Shown here: piece after piece, positions 16,676-25,762 of the stretch
Layout of the letters: every line of letters begins with the position of its first letter
Position numbering within the stretch: the stretch's first letter is position 1
Assembly (NCBI RefSeq): GCF_001866665.1
Contig: NZ_MLYO01000024.1
Location: 269,446 to 333,445 of the forward strand
Direction of reading: 5' to 3'
DNA: 64,000 nucleotides
Source of the DNA: Streptomyces monashensis
Lineage (GTDB): Bacteria > Actinomycetota > Actinomycetes > Streptomycetales > Streptomycetaceae
Made by a program: the position numbers and the translations under genes
The notes under the pieces: model-generated
Database searches by the model: none
What the model was told of the DNA's origin: nothing
The model's input: the letters and a program-made list of their open reading frames with translations, nothing else

Positions 16676-17398
16676 ATGAACTCCCGTCAGCGCCGCGGCG
16701 TGATACTGCTGATCCTGTCGGTCCTGTGCGCTCTCGGCGCGTTCGCCGGCGTGCTCTCCGTCGTCCACAACGTCGACTCCAAGGTCGGGCCCGAGGTCAG
16801 CGCCTACCGGGTCAGGTCCGACGTGAAGCCGTACACCGCCCTGGACACCGGCCAGTTCGAGAAGATCGAGATGCCGAAGCGGTGGCTGTCCGGCAACGCC
16901 GTCACCGACCTGCGGCAGATCCAGGGCAAGATCGCCGTCACCACGCTGCGCGCCGGGTCGCTCCTCCAGACCGACATGATCGTCGACCAGCCCGCCCTCC
17001 AGCCCGGACAGCAGGAGGTCGCCATCATGATCGACGCGGCGACCGGCGTCGCGGGGAAGATCACTCCGGGGTCCCGGGTGAACGTGTACGCCACCTTCGC
17101 CGGGAAGAACAACGGCGATCCCGACCAGTCGAAGATCATCGTCACCAATGCCCGGGTCCTCGACGTCGGCCGCATCACCGCCCTCGACGACTCCACCAAG
17201 AACCAGCCCCAGAGCCAGAGTCAGAGCCAGCTCAGCGAGGCCGTCCCGATCACCTTCGCGCTGTCCACCCTCGACGCCCAGCGCATCACCTACGCCGAGT
17301 CCTTCGCCCAGCGCGTGCGGCTCGCCCTGGTGGCCCCCGGCAGCGAGACCAGCGTTCCGGACAAGGACCGCACGTACCAACTCGCGACGGACAAGTGA
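16676..17398 (+). CDS. cpaB: CpaB-like SAF-domain protein of the Tad/Flp pilus
   Basis: 240 residues. One N-terminal membrane segment (about 8-30, VILLILSVLCALGAFAGVLSVV) is followed by a SAF domain and an RcpC/CpaB-like periplasm-side region (ALQPGQQEVAIMIDAATGVAGKI, PGSRVNVYATF). In Gram-negative Tad systems this protein sits with the secretin; actinobacteria lack an outer membrane, so here it probably acts on the outer face of the membrane or cell wall during pilus assembly. It starts the run of Tad genes, 12 bp before the CpaE homologue. Confidence 0.88.
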   Translation: MNSRQRRGVILLILSVLCALGAFAGVLSVVHNVDSKVGPEVSAYRVRSDVKPYTALDTGQFEKIEMPKRWLSGNAVTDLRQIQGKIAVTTLRAGSLLQTDMIVDQPALQPGQQEVAIMIDAATGVAGKITPGSRVNVYATFAGKNNGDPDQSKIIVTNARVLDVGRITALDDSTKNQPQSQSQSQLSEAVPITFALSTLDAQRITYAESFAQRVRLALVAPGSETSVPDKDRTYQLATDK

Positions 17399-17410
17399 GA
17401 GGCGGCCCGC

Positions 17411-18646
17411 ATGCCCACCAGGATCCTCCCGGCCGGTGCGGACCCCGACGCCGTCCGCTCCCTCGTCACCCTCCTCAGCCAGCTCCCCGACGCCGAACCG
17501 CAGCCGCCCGTCGTCGACTCCACCCAGCTCCTCGACACCCTCGCCCGGCTCGCCGCCGAGTCCGTGGAGGAGCTGCCGGAGGTCGTCGTCGTCCATGAAC
17601 GGGTCGGCCCGGTGCCGGCCCTCGACCTGATCCGCGAGGTCGCGCTCCGCTTCCCGGCCGTCGGGGTCATCCTCGTCACCACCGACGCGGGCCCCGGGCT
17701 GTTCGCCGCCGCCATGGACGCCGGCGCCCGCGGCCTGGTCGCGCTCCCGCTGTCGTACGAGGAACTCGCCGGCCGCGTCCAGGCCGTCGCCCAGTGGTCG
17801 ACCGGGGTACGGCGCCATCTCGGCCACGGCACCGACGTGCTGGGCGGCGTCGGCGGCACGGTCGTCACGGTCAGCGGCGCCAAGGGGGGAGTGGGCACGA
17901 CGCTGGCCGCCATCCAGCTCGCCCTCGCCGCGCAGGCCTCCGGCCGGCCCACCGCCCTGGTCGACCTGGACCTGCAGACCGGGGACATCGCCTCCTACCT
18001 GGACATCCAGTTCCGCCGGTCCGTCGCCGACCTCGCCTCGATCACCGACATCTCGCCCCGCGTCCTCGCCGACGCCGTCTTCCGCCACGACACCGGGCTC
18101 GCCCTGCTCCTCGCCCCCGCCGAGGGAGAGCGCGGCGAGGAGGTCGGCGACCGCGCCGCCCGGCAGATCGTCCGCGCCCTGCGCTCCCGCTACGAGGTCG
18201 TCGTCGTCGACTGCGGGGCCCAGCTGAGCGGCGCGGGCGCGGCGGCCGTGGAGATGGCGGACACCGCGCTGCTGGTCACGACCCCGGACGTGATCGCCGT
18301 ACGCGCGGCCAAGCGGACCGTACGGATGTGGGACCGGCTCCAGATCCGCAAGGCCGAGGAGACGACGACCGTCGTCAACCGGCTGGCGCGCAGCTCGGAG
18401 ATCCAGCCCGCGCTCGTCCGGCGCATCACGGGCACGGCGCTCGCGCGCACCGCCGTACCCGCCAATTTCAGGGAACTTCAGGCCGTCGTGGACGCGGGGC
18501 GGGTCCATGAACTCGACAGCAGGAGCACCGTGAAGCAGGCGCTGTGGGCGCTCGCCGCAGAGCTGGGCCTCGTGAAGGCGGCGGCCGAGGGGGCCCACCG
18601 GGGCGGCGGACGGGGCGCGGTGGGATTCCGGCGGCGGAAGGAGTGA
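17411..18646 (+). CDS. CpaE/TadZ-like MinD-family ATPase of the Tad pilus
   Basis: 411 residues. The N-terminal ~140 residues form a receiver-like domain; the C-terminal half is a ParA/MinD ATPase with the deviant Walker A SGAKGGVGTT (about 154-163), a switch region LVDLDLQTGD and the VVVDCG motif. TadZ/CpaE proteins place the pilus machinery in the cell. The gene follows cpaB and precedes the pseudopilin genes. In Streptomyces annotations such proteins are often called septum-site determining proteins; the Tad context is the better guide. Confidence 0.9.
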   Translation: MPTRILPAGADPDAVRSLVTLLSQLPDAEPQPPVVDSTQLLDTLARLAAESVEELPEVVVVHERVGPVPALDLIREVALRFPAVGVILVTTDAGPGLFAAAMDAGARGLVALPLSYEELAGRVQAVAQWSTGVRRHLGHGTDVLGGVGGTVVTVSGAKGGVGTTLAAIQLALAAQASGRPTALVDLDLQTGDIASYLDIQFRRSVADLASITDISPRVLADAVFRHDTGLALLLAPAEGERGEEVGDRAARQIVRALRSRYEVVVVDCGAQLSGAGAAAVEMADTALLVTTPDVIAVRAAKRTVRMWDRLQIRKAEETTTVVNRLARSSEIQPALVRRITGTALARTAVPANFRELQAVVDAGRVHELDSRSTVKQALWALAAELGLVKAAAEGAHRGGGRGAVGFRRRKE

Positions 18647-18650
18647 GCGG

Positions 18651-19034
18651 GTGATGAGAAGACCCGGTGGGGACCGGGGGCAGGTCAGCATCGAGTTCCT
18701 CGGGATGACGCCGCTCATCGTGCTGACCCTGGTGCTCGTGTGGCAGGCCGTACTCGTGGGGTACACCTTCGTGCTCGCCGGGAATGCTGCGGACGAGGCG
18801 GTACGGGCGGGTACGGCGGCGGCGCCGGGCGGCGCGCGGCAGGCGGCCTGCTCGGCGGCGGGGCTGAAGGACCTGTCGGCGGCGTGGAGGGGGAGTGCCG
18901 GCGTGACGTGTGACGGGAGCGGCTATGTGACGGCCGACGTCAGGCTGCACGTCCCCGTCCTCTTCCCCGGCCTGATCGACTTCCCGGCCACGGTGACCGG
19001 CCACGCCGGCGCCGTGGAGGAGGTGAAGCACTGA
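18651..19034 (+). CDS. TadE-like pseudopilin
   Basis: 127 residues from GTG 18651 (AAGGAG seven bases upstream; ATG 18654 is an alternative). A short basic leader ends at GDRGQVSIEFLG, a prepilin-peptidase-like G(Q)xxxE motif, followed by a single hydrophobic segment (MTPLIVLTLVLVWQAVLVG). Two cysteines in the exported part could form a disulfide. TadE-like minor pseudopilins are processed and built into or help to assemble Flp pili. It is 4 bp from the CpaE stop and 1 bp from the next TadE-like gene. Confidence 0.88.
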   Translation: MMRRPGGDRGQVSIEFLGMTPLIVLTLVLVWQAVLVGYTFVLAGNAADEAVRAGTAAAPGGARQAACSAAGLKDLSAAWRGSAGVTCDGSGYVTADVRLHVPVLFPGLIDFPATVTGHAGAVEEVKH

Positions 19035-19035
19035 G

Positions 19036-19386
19036 ATGCCGTACCGCCGTCGCCTCCGTGGCCGGGACAGCGGCCAAGTGGCCATCGAGTACCTGGGGTT
19101 CATCCCCGTCCTGCTGATCGTCGCGCTGGCCGGGATCCAGATCGGCGTCGTCGCCTACGCCGCCGAGCAGGCCGGTACGGCGGCCCGGGCCGGGGCGCGG
19201 GCCGCCTCCCTGCGGCAGGACGCCCAGCAGGCCTGCGCCGGAGCCGTCAGCGGCGGCATCACGGTGAGCTGCTCGTCCGGCGCCGGCGGCGACTCCGTGA
19301 CCGTCACGGCCACCGTCCGCATCCCGAAGATCGTCTGGGACTTCGGCGACGCCACCAAGACCGCCACCATGCCCCTCGACCACTGA
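19036..19386 (+). CDS. TadE-like pseudopilin, second copy
   Basis: 116 residues. The same plan as its upstream neighbour: basic N-terminus, GQVAIEYLGF processing-type motif with Glu at +5, a hydrophobic helix (IPVLLIVALAGIQIGVVAY) and a small extracellular domain with two cysteines (ACAG and VSCSS). Tandem TadE/TadF-type genes are normal in Tad loci. One base separates it from the preceding gene, implying translational coupling. Confidence 0.88.
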   Translation: MPYRRRLRGRDSGQVAIEYLGFIPVLLIVALAGIQIGVVAYAAEQAGTAARAGARAASLRQDAQQACAGAVSGGITVSCSSGAGGDSVTVTATVRIPKIVWDFGDATKTATMPLDH

Positions 19387-19404
19387 CCCGGGAGAAGCGA
19401 TTCC

Positions 19405-20742
19405 ATGAGCCTGCGGGCACGCATCGGCACTCCGGAGGAGCACGGCAGCCGGGGCGAGGACGGCCATCTGGTCGCCTCCTACCGGGCCAAGCTGCTGGAG
19501 GAGATCGACCTCGCGGAGATGAGCTCGCTCGCGGCGGCCGAACGCCGGGCGCGGCTGGAGCGCGTGCTCGGACACATCATCAGCCGCGAGGGCCCGGTGC
19601 TGTCGACGGCCGAGCGCGCTCAGCTGATCCGCCGGGTGGTGGACGAGGCGCTCGGCCTCGGCATCCTGGAGCCGCTGCTGGAGGACGCGTCGATCACCGA
19701 GATCATGGTGAACGGCCCCGACGCGATCTTCGTCGAGCGCGGGGGCCGCGTCGAGCAGCTGCCGCTGCGGTTCGTCTCCGCCGACCAGCTGATGCAGACC
19801 ATCGAGCGGATCGTGTCCACGGTGAACAGAAGGGTCGACGAGTCGAACCCGATGGTGGACGCCCGCCTGCCCTCCGGCGAGCGCGTGAACGTCATCATCC
19901 CGCCGCTGTCCCTGACCGGCCCGATCCTCACCATCCGCCGCTTCCCGCGCTCCTTCACCCTCCAGGAGCTGATCTCCTTCGGCTCGCTGGACGAGCACAT
20001 GGTGTATCTGCTGGCGGGGCTGGTGCAGGCGAAGTTCAACATCATCGTCTCGGGCGCCACCGGCACCGGCAAGACGACCCTGCTCAACGCCCTGTCCGGG
20101 CTCATCCCCTCCCACGAGCGGATCATCACCATCGAGGACTCCGCCGAACTCCAGCTCCAGCAGACGCACGTGGTCCGGCTGGAGTCCCGCCCGCCGAACG
20201 TCGAGGGCAAGGGCCAGGTCACCATCCGCGACCTCGTCCGCAACTCCCTCCGGATGCGCCCCGACCGGATCGTGGTCGGCGAGGTCCGCGGCGGCGAGTC
20301 CCTGGACATGCTCCAGGCGATGTCCACCGGCCACGACGGCTCGCTCGCGACCGTGCACGCCAACAGCGCCGAGGACGCGCTGACCCGCCTGCAGACCCTC
20401 GCCTCCATGTCCGACGTCGAGGTCCCCTTCGTCGCGCTGCACGACCAGATCAACAGCGCCGTCGACGTCATCGTCCAGCTCACCCGGTTCGGCGACGGCG
20501 CCCGCCGCGTCACCGAGATCGCCCTGCTCGACAGCCACGGCGGGGAGCCGTACCGGCTGGCGACGGTCGCCCGCTTCGACGCCCAGCCGATGACGGCCGA
20601 CGGCCGGGTGTACGGCAGCTTCCAGTACTTCCCCCTCCCGCGCCGCGCCGCCGACCGCCTCTACATGGCGGGCCAGCCCCTCCCGCAGGCCTTCGGCGTG
20701 GCCCACACGGCGGCCCAGCTCACCACCCGAGAAGCCAGGTAG
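19405..20742 (+). CDS. cpaF: CpaF/TadA-type secretion ATPase
   Basis: 445 residues. A GspE-family ATPase: Walker A SGATGTGKTTLLNAL (about 214-228), Asp box ITIEDSAEL, Walker B RPDRIVVGEVRGGE and the His box TGHDGSLATVHAN. An N-terminal helical region (1-100) is typical of CpaF. It powers Flp pilus assembly from the cytosolic face, with TadB and TadC as the membrane platform, which are the next two genes. Confidence 0.96.
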   Translation: MSLRARIGTPEEHGSRGEDGHLVASYRAKLLEEIDLAEMSSLAAAERRARLERVLGHIISREGPVLSTAERAQLIRRVVDEALGLGILEPLLEDASITEIMVNGPDAIFVERGGRVEQLPLRFVSADQLMQTIERIVSTVNRRVDESNPMVDARLPSGERVNVIIPPLSLTGPILTIRRFPRSFTLQELISFGSLDEHMVYLLAGLVQAKFNIIVSGATGTGKTTLLNALSGLIPSHERIITIEDSAELQLQQTHVVRLESRPPNVEGKGQVTIRDLVRNSLRMRPDRIVVGEVRGGESLDMLQAMSTGHDGSLATVHANSAEDALTRLQTLASMSDVEVPFVALHDQINSAVDVIVQLTRFGDGARRVTEIALLDSHGGEPYRLATVARFDAQPMTADGRVYGSFQYFPLPRRAADRLYMAGQPLPQAFGVAHTAAQLTTREAR

Positions 20743-20752
20743 GACCAGGACC

Positions 20753-21697
20753 ATGGAACTGCACACCCTCGTCCAGCTCACCACCGGTGTGACGCTGCTG
20801 GCCTGCGCCCTGGCGGTGGCCGGGCTGTACGCCTACGCCGCGGGCCGGGCCCAGCGCGCCGCCCTCGTGGACCGGCTCACCCACGCCGGTCCGGAGTCGG
20901 CAGGCGGCCGCCGGCGCCGCTTCCGCGACGTGGACCGGCGACTGCGCCGTACCCGCTTCGGCCGCTGGCTGGAACGGCGGCTCGCCGCCACCGGACTGGA
21001 CGTCACCCCGGGCGAGTTCTTCGTCTGCATGCTCGCCGTGGTCGCCGCGCTCTGGCTGATCGGCCAGGCCACCCTGGCCCCCTTCTTCGGGCCGCTGGCC
21101 GGCCTGCTCGGCATCGGTGCGGCCGTGCAGTTCCTCAACTGGCAGCGCCAGAAACGCATCGAGCGCTTCATCGGCCAACTCCCGGAACTGGCCCGCATCC
21201 TGGCCAACGCCACCCAGGCCGGCCTCGCCCTGCGCACCGCGATCGGCATGGCGGCCGAGGAGCTGGAGGCCCCGGCGGGCGAGGAACTGGCCAAGGTCTC
21301 CGACCAGTTGGCGATCGGCCAGTCCCTGGACGACGCGCTGGGCGAACTGGCCGACCGGCTGCCGTCCCGTGAACTGGTCGTCCTGGTCACGACCCTCGTC
21401 CTCTCGAACCGGGCCGGTGGCCAGGTGGTCGGCGCCCTGCGCAACCTGACCGAGACGCTGGAGGAGCGCAAGGAGACGAGACGCGAGATCCGCACCCAGC
21501 TCTCCCAGGTGACCATGACGTCGTACGCCGTGCCCGTCCTCGGCGTCGGCGCGCTGTTCCTGATGAACGGCGTCAAGGCCGGCGCGCTGGACCGCATGAC
21601 CGGCTCACCGGTCGGCCAGGCCTGCGTGGTCGTCGCCTTCGCGATGTACGCCGTCGGCTTCGTCCTCATCCGGCGCCTGAGCCGGATCGACGTGTGA
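20753..21697 (+). CDS. TadB-like type II secretion F-domain protein
   Basis: 314 residues. About four membrane segments: one near the N-terminus (10-27), two in tandem around 85-125, and a C-terminal pair (about 257-305). Between them is the cytosolic T2SSF domain (LPELARILANATQAGLALRTAIG; ELVVLVTTLVLSNRAGGQV). This is the first of two platform proteins on which the CpaF ATPase acts. It begins 10 bp after cpaF. Confidence 0.92.
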   Translation: MELHTLVQLTTGVTLLACALAVAGLYAYAAGRAQRAALVDRLTHAGPESAGGRRRRFRDVDRRLRRTRFGRWLERRLAATGLDVTPGEFFVCMLAVVAALWLIGQATLAPFFGPLAGLLGIGAAVQFLNWQRQKRIERFIGQLPELARILANATQAGLALRTAIGMAAEELEAPAGEELAKVSDQLAIGQSLDDALGELADRLPSRELVVLVTTLVLSNRAGGQVVGALRNLTETLEERKETRREIRTQLSQVTMTSYAVPVLGVGALFLMNGVKAGALDRMTGSPVGQACVVVAFAMYAVGFVLIRRLSRIDV

Positions 21698-21713
21698 GGG
21701 GGCGGACGATCCG

Positions 21714-22616
21714 ATGGTGGGTCCGATGACGGGAATCCTGCTCGCGCTGCTGATGGGCCTCGGCGTCTGGGGCGTCTTCGCCGGTCTGCGCATGTACCGC
21801 GCGGACGCCAAGCTCCCCGGCGACCTCGCCGTCGCCCTGGAGGTCGGTGCCACCCGCACCGGCGCGGTCGGCTCGGTCATCGACCGCATGGGCATGCGCT
21901 ACGCCCCCGCCGTGCTGCGCCTGATGGGCCCGCGCCTGGTCGCCCGCTACCGCCGCAAGATCGACCTCGCGGGCAACCCCGGCGGCCTGACGATAGACCG
22001 CTACGCGGCCCGGCGGGCGGTCTACGGCGCGCTCGGCCTCGTCGGCTTCCTGGTCTTCCTCCTGCGCGGCCAGTGGTTCGTCGCCGTACTGCTGCTGCTC
22101 TTCGGCGCGTTCTGGACGGAGGTCGGCATCTGGTCGGCGATCCGGGTCCGCAAGGACGTCATCGAGCGCACCCTGCCCGACTTCCTCGACGTGCTCGCGG
22201 TCGTGGTCAGCGCCGGACTCGGCTTCCGTCAGGCCCTGGACCGGGTGGCCGCCCACTACGAGGGTCCCTGGGCCGACGAACTGCGCATCACCCTGCGCCA
22301 GATGGACCTCGGCATGAGCCGCCGCCAGGCCTTCGCGGAGCTGCGGCGGCGCAACGACTCCGAGCAGGTGGCGATGTTCGTGACGGCACTCCAGCAGGGC
22401 GAGGAGCTGGGCGCGCCGATCGTCGACACGCTCGTCTCCCTGGCGAAGGACATGCGCCGCACCGACGCCCAGAACGCCCGCCGCAAGGCCGCCCGCGCGG
22501 TGCCGAAGGCCACGCTGATGATCACCACGTTCATGGTCCCGGCCACGATGCTCCTGCTGGGCGCCGGCCTGATCCTGGGCTCCGGCGTGGACTTCGGCTC
22601 GCTCACGGGGAAGTGA
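21714..22616 (+). CDS. TadC-like type II secretion F-domain protein
   Basis: 300 residues. N-terminal membrane segment (about 5-20), a central pair (about 104-140), a T2SSF domain (LPDFLDVLAVVVSAGLGFRQAL; VAMFVTALQQGEELGAP) and a C-terminal hydrophobic segment. It is the second membrane platform protein of the Tad system and is read with TadB (16 bp gap). An ATG nine bases downstream of the first is an equally possible start. Confidence 0.92.
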   Translation: MVGPMTGILLALLMGLGVWGVFAGLRMYRADAKLPGDLAVALEVGATRTGAVGSVIDRMGMRYAPAVLRLMGPRLVARYRRKIDLAGNPGGLTIDRYAARRAVYGALGLVGFLVFLLRGQWFVAVLLLLFGAFWTEVGIWSAIRVRKDVIERTLPDFLDVLAVVVSAGLGFRQALDRVAAHYEGPWADELRITLRQMDLGMSRRQAFAELRRRNDSEQVAMFVTALQQGEELGAPIVDTLVSLAKDMRRTDAQNARRKAARAVPKATLMITTFMVPATMLLLGAGLILGSGVDFGSLTGK

Positions 22617-22623
22617 GACGGAG

Positions 22624-24069
22624 ATGACGGTGGCCGGGGCGACGGAGCGGAGCGGGGGGCCGACGGGCGCGTGGCCGAGGGGGGCCGACGGCCCGTTCGG
22701 AGTGCGGCTGAGGCGGATCGGGGGGCGGCTGACCGGGATCGGCGGCTGGTTCGTACGTCGGCCGAAAGCGGCGGCCGGTGCGGCAGCCGAGGCCGGTACG
22801 ACGGCACGGCAGACCGAACCCTCCGAGAAGATCCAGGTCAGCGCGCTCCAGGCGCTGTGCCGGCAGGTCTTCGGGTTCCGGCTGGCGATGATCGCCCTGG
22901 CGGCACCGGCGGCCCTGCTCCACGCGGCCCCGGGGCTGGGCGTCCGCCTGGTCGGCGTGGCCGTGGTCGTCACCTTCATGGTGTCCTACGTCCTCTTCCG
23001 CGACTGGGAACGCTTCGGCCCCCTCCTGCTGCGCCACCCCAGCCTCCTCGCCGCCGACACCCTCCTCGGCTCGCTCCTCCTCGTCTCGGCCGGCCCGGAC
23101 ACGACGCTGGCCTACGTCAGCGTGTGCACCCCGCTGCTGGCCGGGCTGGTGTACAGCTGGCGCGGCGCGGCCTGCTTCGCCTCTCTGCAGGGCCTGATCC
23201 TGCTGCTGGTCCACGCCACGTTGAAGGCCGACCGGCACGCACCGGTGGCCGAGGCCCTGCTCCTGCCCGGCCTGTGCGTCATCTCCGGCGCCATGGGCTC
23301 GACCCTGCGGGGCCTGATGCTCCGCTTCGGCGCCGCGACCCAGGCCCTGACGACGACCCAGGCACGCCTCGCGGCGGCGGAGGCGGTGAGCGCCGAGCGC
23401 GCCCGGCTGGCCCGCGAGATGCACGACTCCGTGGCCAAGACCCTGTACGGCGTGGCCCTGGCGGCCGACGGCCTGGCCGCCACCGCCTCGGCCGAGTCGC
23501 CCGACCCGGTCCGCGTCAGGTCCGAGGCCGACCTGGTGTCCCGCTCGGCGCGCAGGGCGGCGGCGGAGTCGAGAGAACTGCTGCGGGATCTGCGCCAGGA
23601 GGCGGCGCCCGAGAGCCGCGACGAGGCACCGCTGTGGCCCGAACTGCGGTCGTACGCCCACGACTTCACGGCCCGCACGGGCCTACCGGTGACGTGCGCA
23701 CTCCCGCCCCCGGAGGCCCCGCCCCTGCCGCTGCCCTCCCCCCTGGCCCGCCACCTGCTGTCCATCACGGCGGAGGCGCTGGAGAACGTCCAGCGGCACG
23801 CGTCCGCGACCCACGTCGAGGTGCGGGCAGGGATCCACGGCCACCTGCTGCGCCTGTCGGTCCACGACGACGGCACCGGCCTGCCGCCGGACACGACCCT
23901 GGACCGGCTCCGGGCGTCCGGCCACTTCGGTCTGCTCGGCATGGTCGAGCGGGCGGCCCAGGCGGGCGCCCGGATCCGGATCGGCCGGGGCGACCGGGAA
24001 CGGGGCACGGAGGTACGCGTCGAACTTCCCCTGCCGATCGTGGCCGGGCCCGAGAGGAGGCACCGATGA
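22624..24069 (+). CDS. Membrane sensor histidine kinase (HisKA_3 class)
   Basis: 481 residues. A basic N-terminal region precedes about five to six hydrophobic segments (about 83-235). The dimerisation/phosphoacceptor helix is ERARLAREMHDSVAKTLYG with His267, the HisKA_3 form, and the HATPase domain follows (AEALENVQRHASAT, HDDGTGLP, GHFGLLGMVERA). It overlaps its response regulator by four bases (ATGA). Its place between tadC and the pilin gene suggests it controls or senses pilus production or surface contact (inference). Confidence 0.93.
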   Translation: MTVAGATERSGGPTGAWPRGADGPFGVRLRRIGGRLTGIGGWFVRRPKAAAGAAAEAGTTARQTEPSEKIQVSALQALCRQVFGFRLAMIALAAPAALLHAAPGLGVRLVGVAVVVTFMVSYVLFRDWERFGPLLLRHPSLLAADTLLGSLLLVSAGPDTTLAYVSVCTPLLAGLVYSWRGAACFASLQGLILLLVHATLKADRHAPVAEALLLPGLCVISGAMGSTLRGLMLRFGAATQALTTTQARLAAAEAVSAERARLAREMHDSVAKTLYGVALAADGLAATASAESPDPVRVRSEADLVSRSARRAAAESRELLRDLRQEAAPESRDEAPLWPELRSYAHDFTARTGLPVTCALPPPEAPPLPLPSPLARHLLSITAEALENVQRHASATHVEVRAGIHGHLLRLSVHDDGTGLPPDTTLDRLRASGHFGLLGMVERAAQAGARIRIGRGDRERGTEVRVELPLPIVAGPERRHR

Positions 24070-24806
24070 ACCCCTTCCCGCCGCGCACGGACGCCGCACC
24101 GCCGCTGCGGCTGCTGGTGGCCGACGACAACCCCGTGGTCCGGGCGGGCCTGACGGCTCTGCTGTCCGGGCGGGCGGACACCACGGTGGTGGCGGAGGCG
24201 ACGGACGGCCGCGAGGCTTACGAAGCCGCGCTGCGGCACCGCCCGGACGTCATCCTCCTCGACGTCCGGATGCCGGGGGTCGACGGAATCTCGGCATTGC
24301 CGCACCTGGTGCGACTGGCCCCCGTCATGATGCTCACGTACAGCCACGAGACGGAGACCGTGCGGGAGGCGTTGCGGCTGGGGGCGGGGGGCTATCTGGT
24401 GCACGGCGAGTTCACCACGGAGCAGCTGGTGCGGGCCGTACGGGATGTGCGCGAGGGCCGGCCGCATGTGACGCCGGGGGCGGCGAAGGCGTTGCTGGAA
24501 GGGATCAAGTCAAGTGCATCTGCATACACCGACCCTCAACTTCCCCCTATTTTACAGGAAAGCTCAACCAAACGTCTTTCGCATATGCAACCATCCATGG
24601 GACAGTCGTCCCGGTCCCGGTACCGGCTGAGTACGAGGGAGGCGGAGATCATGGACCTCATCGCGTCCGGCATGACCAACCAGCAGATCGCCGCCGCCTG
24701 CTTCATCAGCGAGAAGACGGTCAAGAACCACATCAACCGCATCTTCGCCAAGCTCCAGACCACCACCAGATCCCAGGCCGCGGCGAAGTGGCTGGGGGTG
24801 GCGTGA
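24066..24806 (+). CDS. LuxR/NarL-type response regulator with TTA codon and AT-rich linker
   Basis: 246 residues. Receiver domain 16-135 with phosphoacceptor Asp66 (VILLDVRMPG) and acidic pair ADDN; C-terminal LuxR HTH about 180-243 (LSTREAEIMDLIASGMTNQQIAA then KTVKNHINRIFAKL). The linker, about residues 147-180, is encoded by DNA strikingly poorer in G+C than its surroundings (about 24505-24605) and includes a TTA leucine codon at 24552-24554, so expression should need the bldA tRNA. The protein is co-transcribed with the upstream kinase and probably regulates the Tad genes or the Flp pilin gene downstream. Confidence 0.93.
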   Translation: MNPFPPRTDAAPPLRLLVADDNPVVRAGLTALLSGRADTTVVAEATDGREAYEAALRHRPDVILLDVRMPGVDGISALPHLVRLAPVMMLTYSHETETVREALRLGAGGYLVHGEFTTEQLVRAVRDVREGRPHVTPGAAKALLEGIKSSASAYTDPQLPPILQESSTKRLSHMQPSMGQSSRSRYRLSTREAEIMDLIASGMTNQQIAAACFISEKTVKNHINRIFAKLQTTTRSQAAAKWLGVA

Positions 24807-24907
24807 CATGGGGGAGTGGGCCTGGAGTTGGGCCCAGGGGCCCTGTGGCCACCGCCACGTCCGGCCGTACGGTGCCCGGATCGGAGGCGAAGCTGGAGGG
24901 GAAAACC

Positions 24908-25105
24908 GTGAGCAAATGGTTCAACACCACCGTCGCGTACCTGCAGACCCGCGCCGCCCGCAGCGACCGGGGCCAGACCGCGGTGGAGTACCTCGGCATC
25001 ATCGCGGTGGTCGTGGCGATCGTGCTGGCGATCACGGGTACGAGCATCGGGCAGACGATCTTCGATGCGATCCGGACCAAGATCGCCCAGGTCACCGGCG
25101 GCTGA
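24908..25105 (+). CDS. Flp family type IVb pilin
   Basis: 65 residues from GTG 24908, with GGAGGGG at good spacing; longer in-frame starts lack that. The leader ends RSDRGQTAVEYLG, a prepilin cleavage motif with Glu at +5 and the adjacent Tyr typical of Flp pilins, followed by the hydrophobic helix IIAVVVAIVLAITG. At maturity it would be about 45 residues, normal for the major Flp pilin. No prepilin peptidase gene (TadV/CpaA) is in this window, so processing must be encoded elsewhere. Confidence 0.92.
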   Translation: MSKWFNTTVAYLQTRAARSDRGQTAVEYLGIIAVVVAIVLAITGTSIGQTIFDAIRTKIAQVTGG

Positions 25106-25701
25106 TCTCTCCGCGCAACGACGCAGGGCAGGCCTTCCCCATCTACATCACGGTGGTGGCAGGCCTGCTCTTTCTCGCTCTGGCCTATCTCGCCGTCGGC
25201 CAGGCCTCCGTGAACAGGAGCGGAGCACAGACGGCCGCTGACGCGGCAGCCCTCGCCGCTGCGCAGAACACACGCGACCAGCTCGCAGGCGCCTGGGTGA
25301 AGGTCCTGCTCGACCCGACGAAGTGGCAGGACATCCTCGACGGCAGGGCGGGGATCGATGACCCAGGCGCTCCGTGCGGGCGGGCCCAGGTCCTCGCCGC
25401 GCAGAACGACGCCCGGCTGAGCGCCTGTTCCTCCCCGGAACTGCTGAAGTACCGGGCCGACGTGGAGACGAACAAGTCCGTCGGCCATTCCGTCGTACCC
25501 GGGACGGAGAACGTCAGGTCGTCGGCGCATGCCGTCGCCGAGATGGAACCCCTCTGCACGTTCAAGCTTCCCGGCGCGGGTGCCAAGGGCGCCGCTCTGC
25601 CCGAACTCACCTGCAAGGACAAGGTCTGGCAGCCCAAGCCGGACGATCCGGCGGGGCTCCCGAAGCCCGAAGACCTCTTCGACGTCCACCTGGCCGGCTG
25701 A
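25102..25701 (+). CDS. TadG-like pilus assembly protein, start codon apparently CTG
   Basis: About 200 residues counted from CTG 25102, which overlaps the pilin stop as CTGA. The first residues (ISPRNDAGQAFPIYITVVAG) and the helix with SGAQTAADAAALAAA are the TadE/G-like N-terminal signature. Before this point in frame there is no start codon until ATG 24917, deep inside the pilin gene; after it the first GTG codons fall inside the membrane helix. A CTG start coupled to pilin translation is therefore the simplest reading. The exported part has four cysteines (about positions 91, 108, 153 and 171). Confidence 0.75.
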   Translation: MISPRNDAGQAFPIYITVVAGLLFLALAYLAVGQASVNRSGAQTAADAAALAAAQNTRDQLAGAWVKVLLDPTKWQDILDGRAGIDDPGAPCGRAQVLAAQNDARLSACSSPELLKYRADVETNKSVGHSVVPGTENVRSSAHAVAEMEPLCTFKLPGAGAKGAALPELTCKDKVWQPKPDDPAGLPKPEDLFDVHLAG

Positions 25702-25762
25702 GCCGACCGGGCCGTGCGAGCCGACCGACAAGCGAACGATGAATGACGAAGGAAGCGGAGCG

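Noticed and set aside
16690..18700. CpaE-like gene as a chromosome or plasmid partition ParA
   Set aside because: Receiver-like N-terminus, no ParB gene, and immediate Tad gene neighbours identify it as the pilus type.
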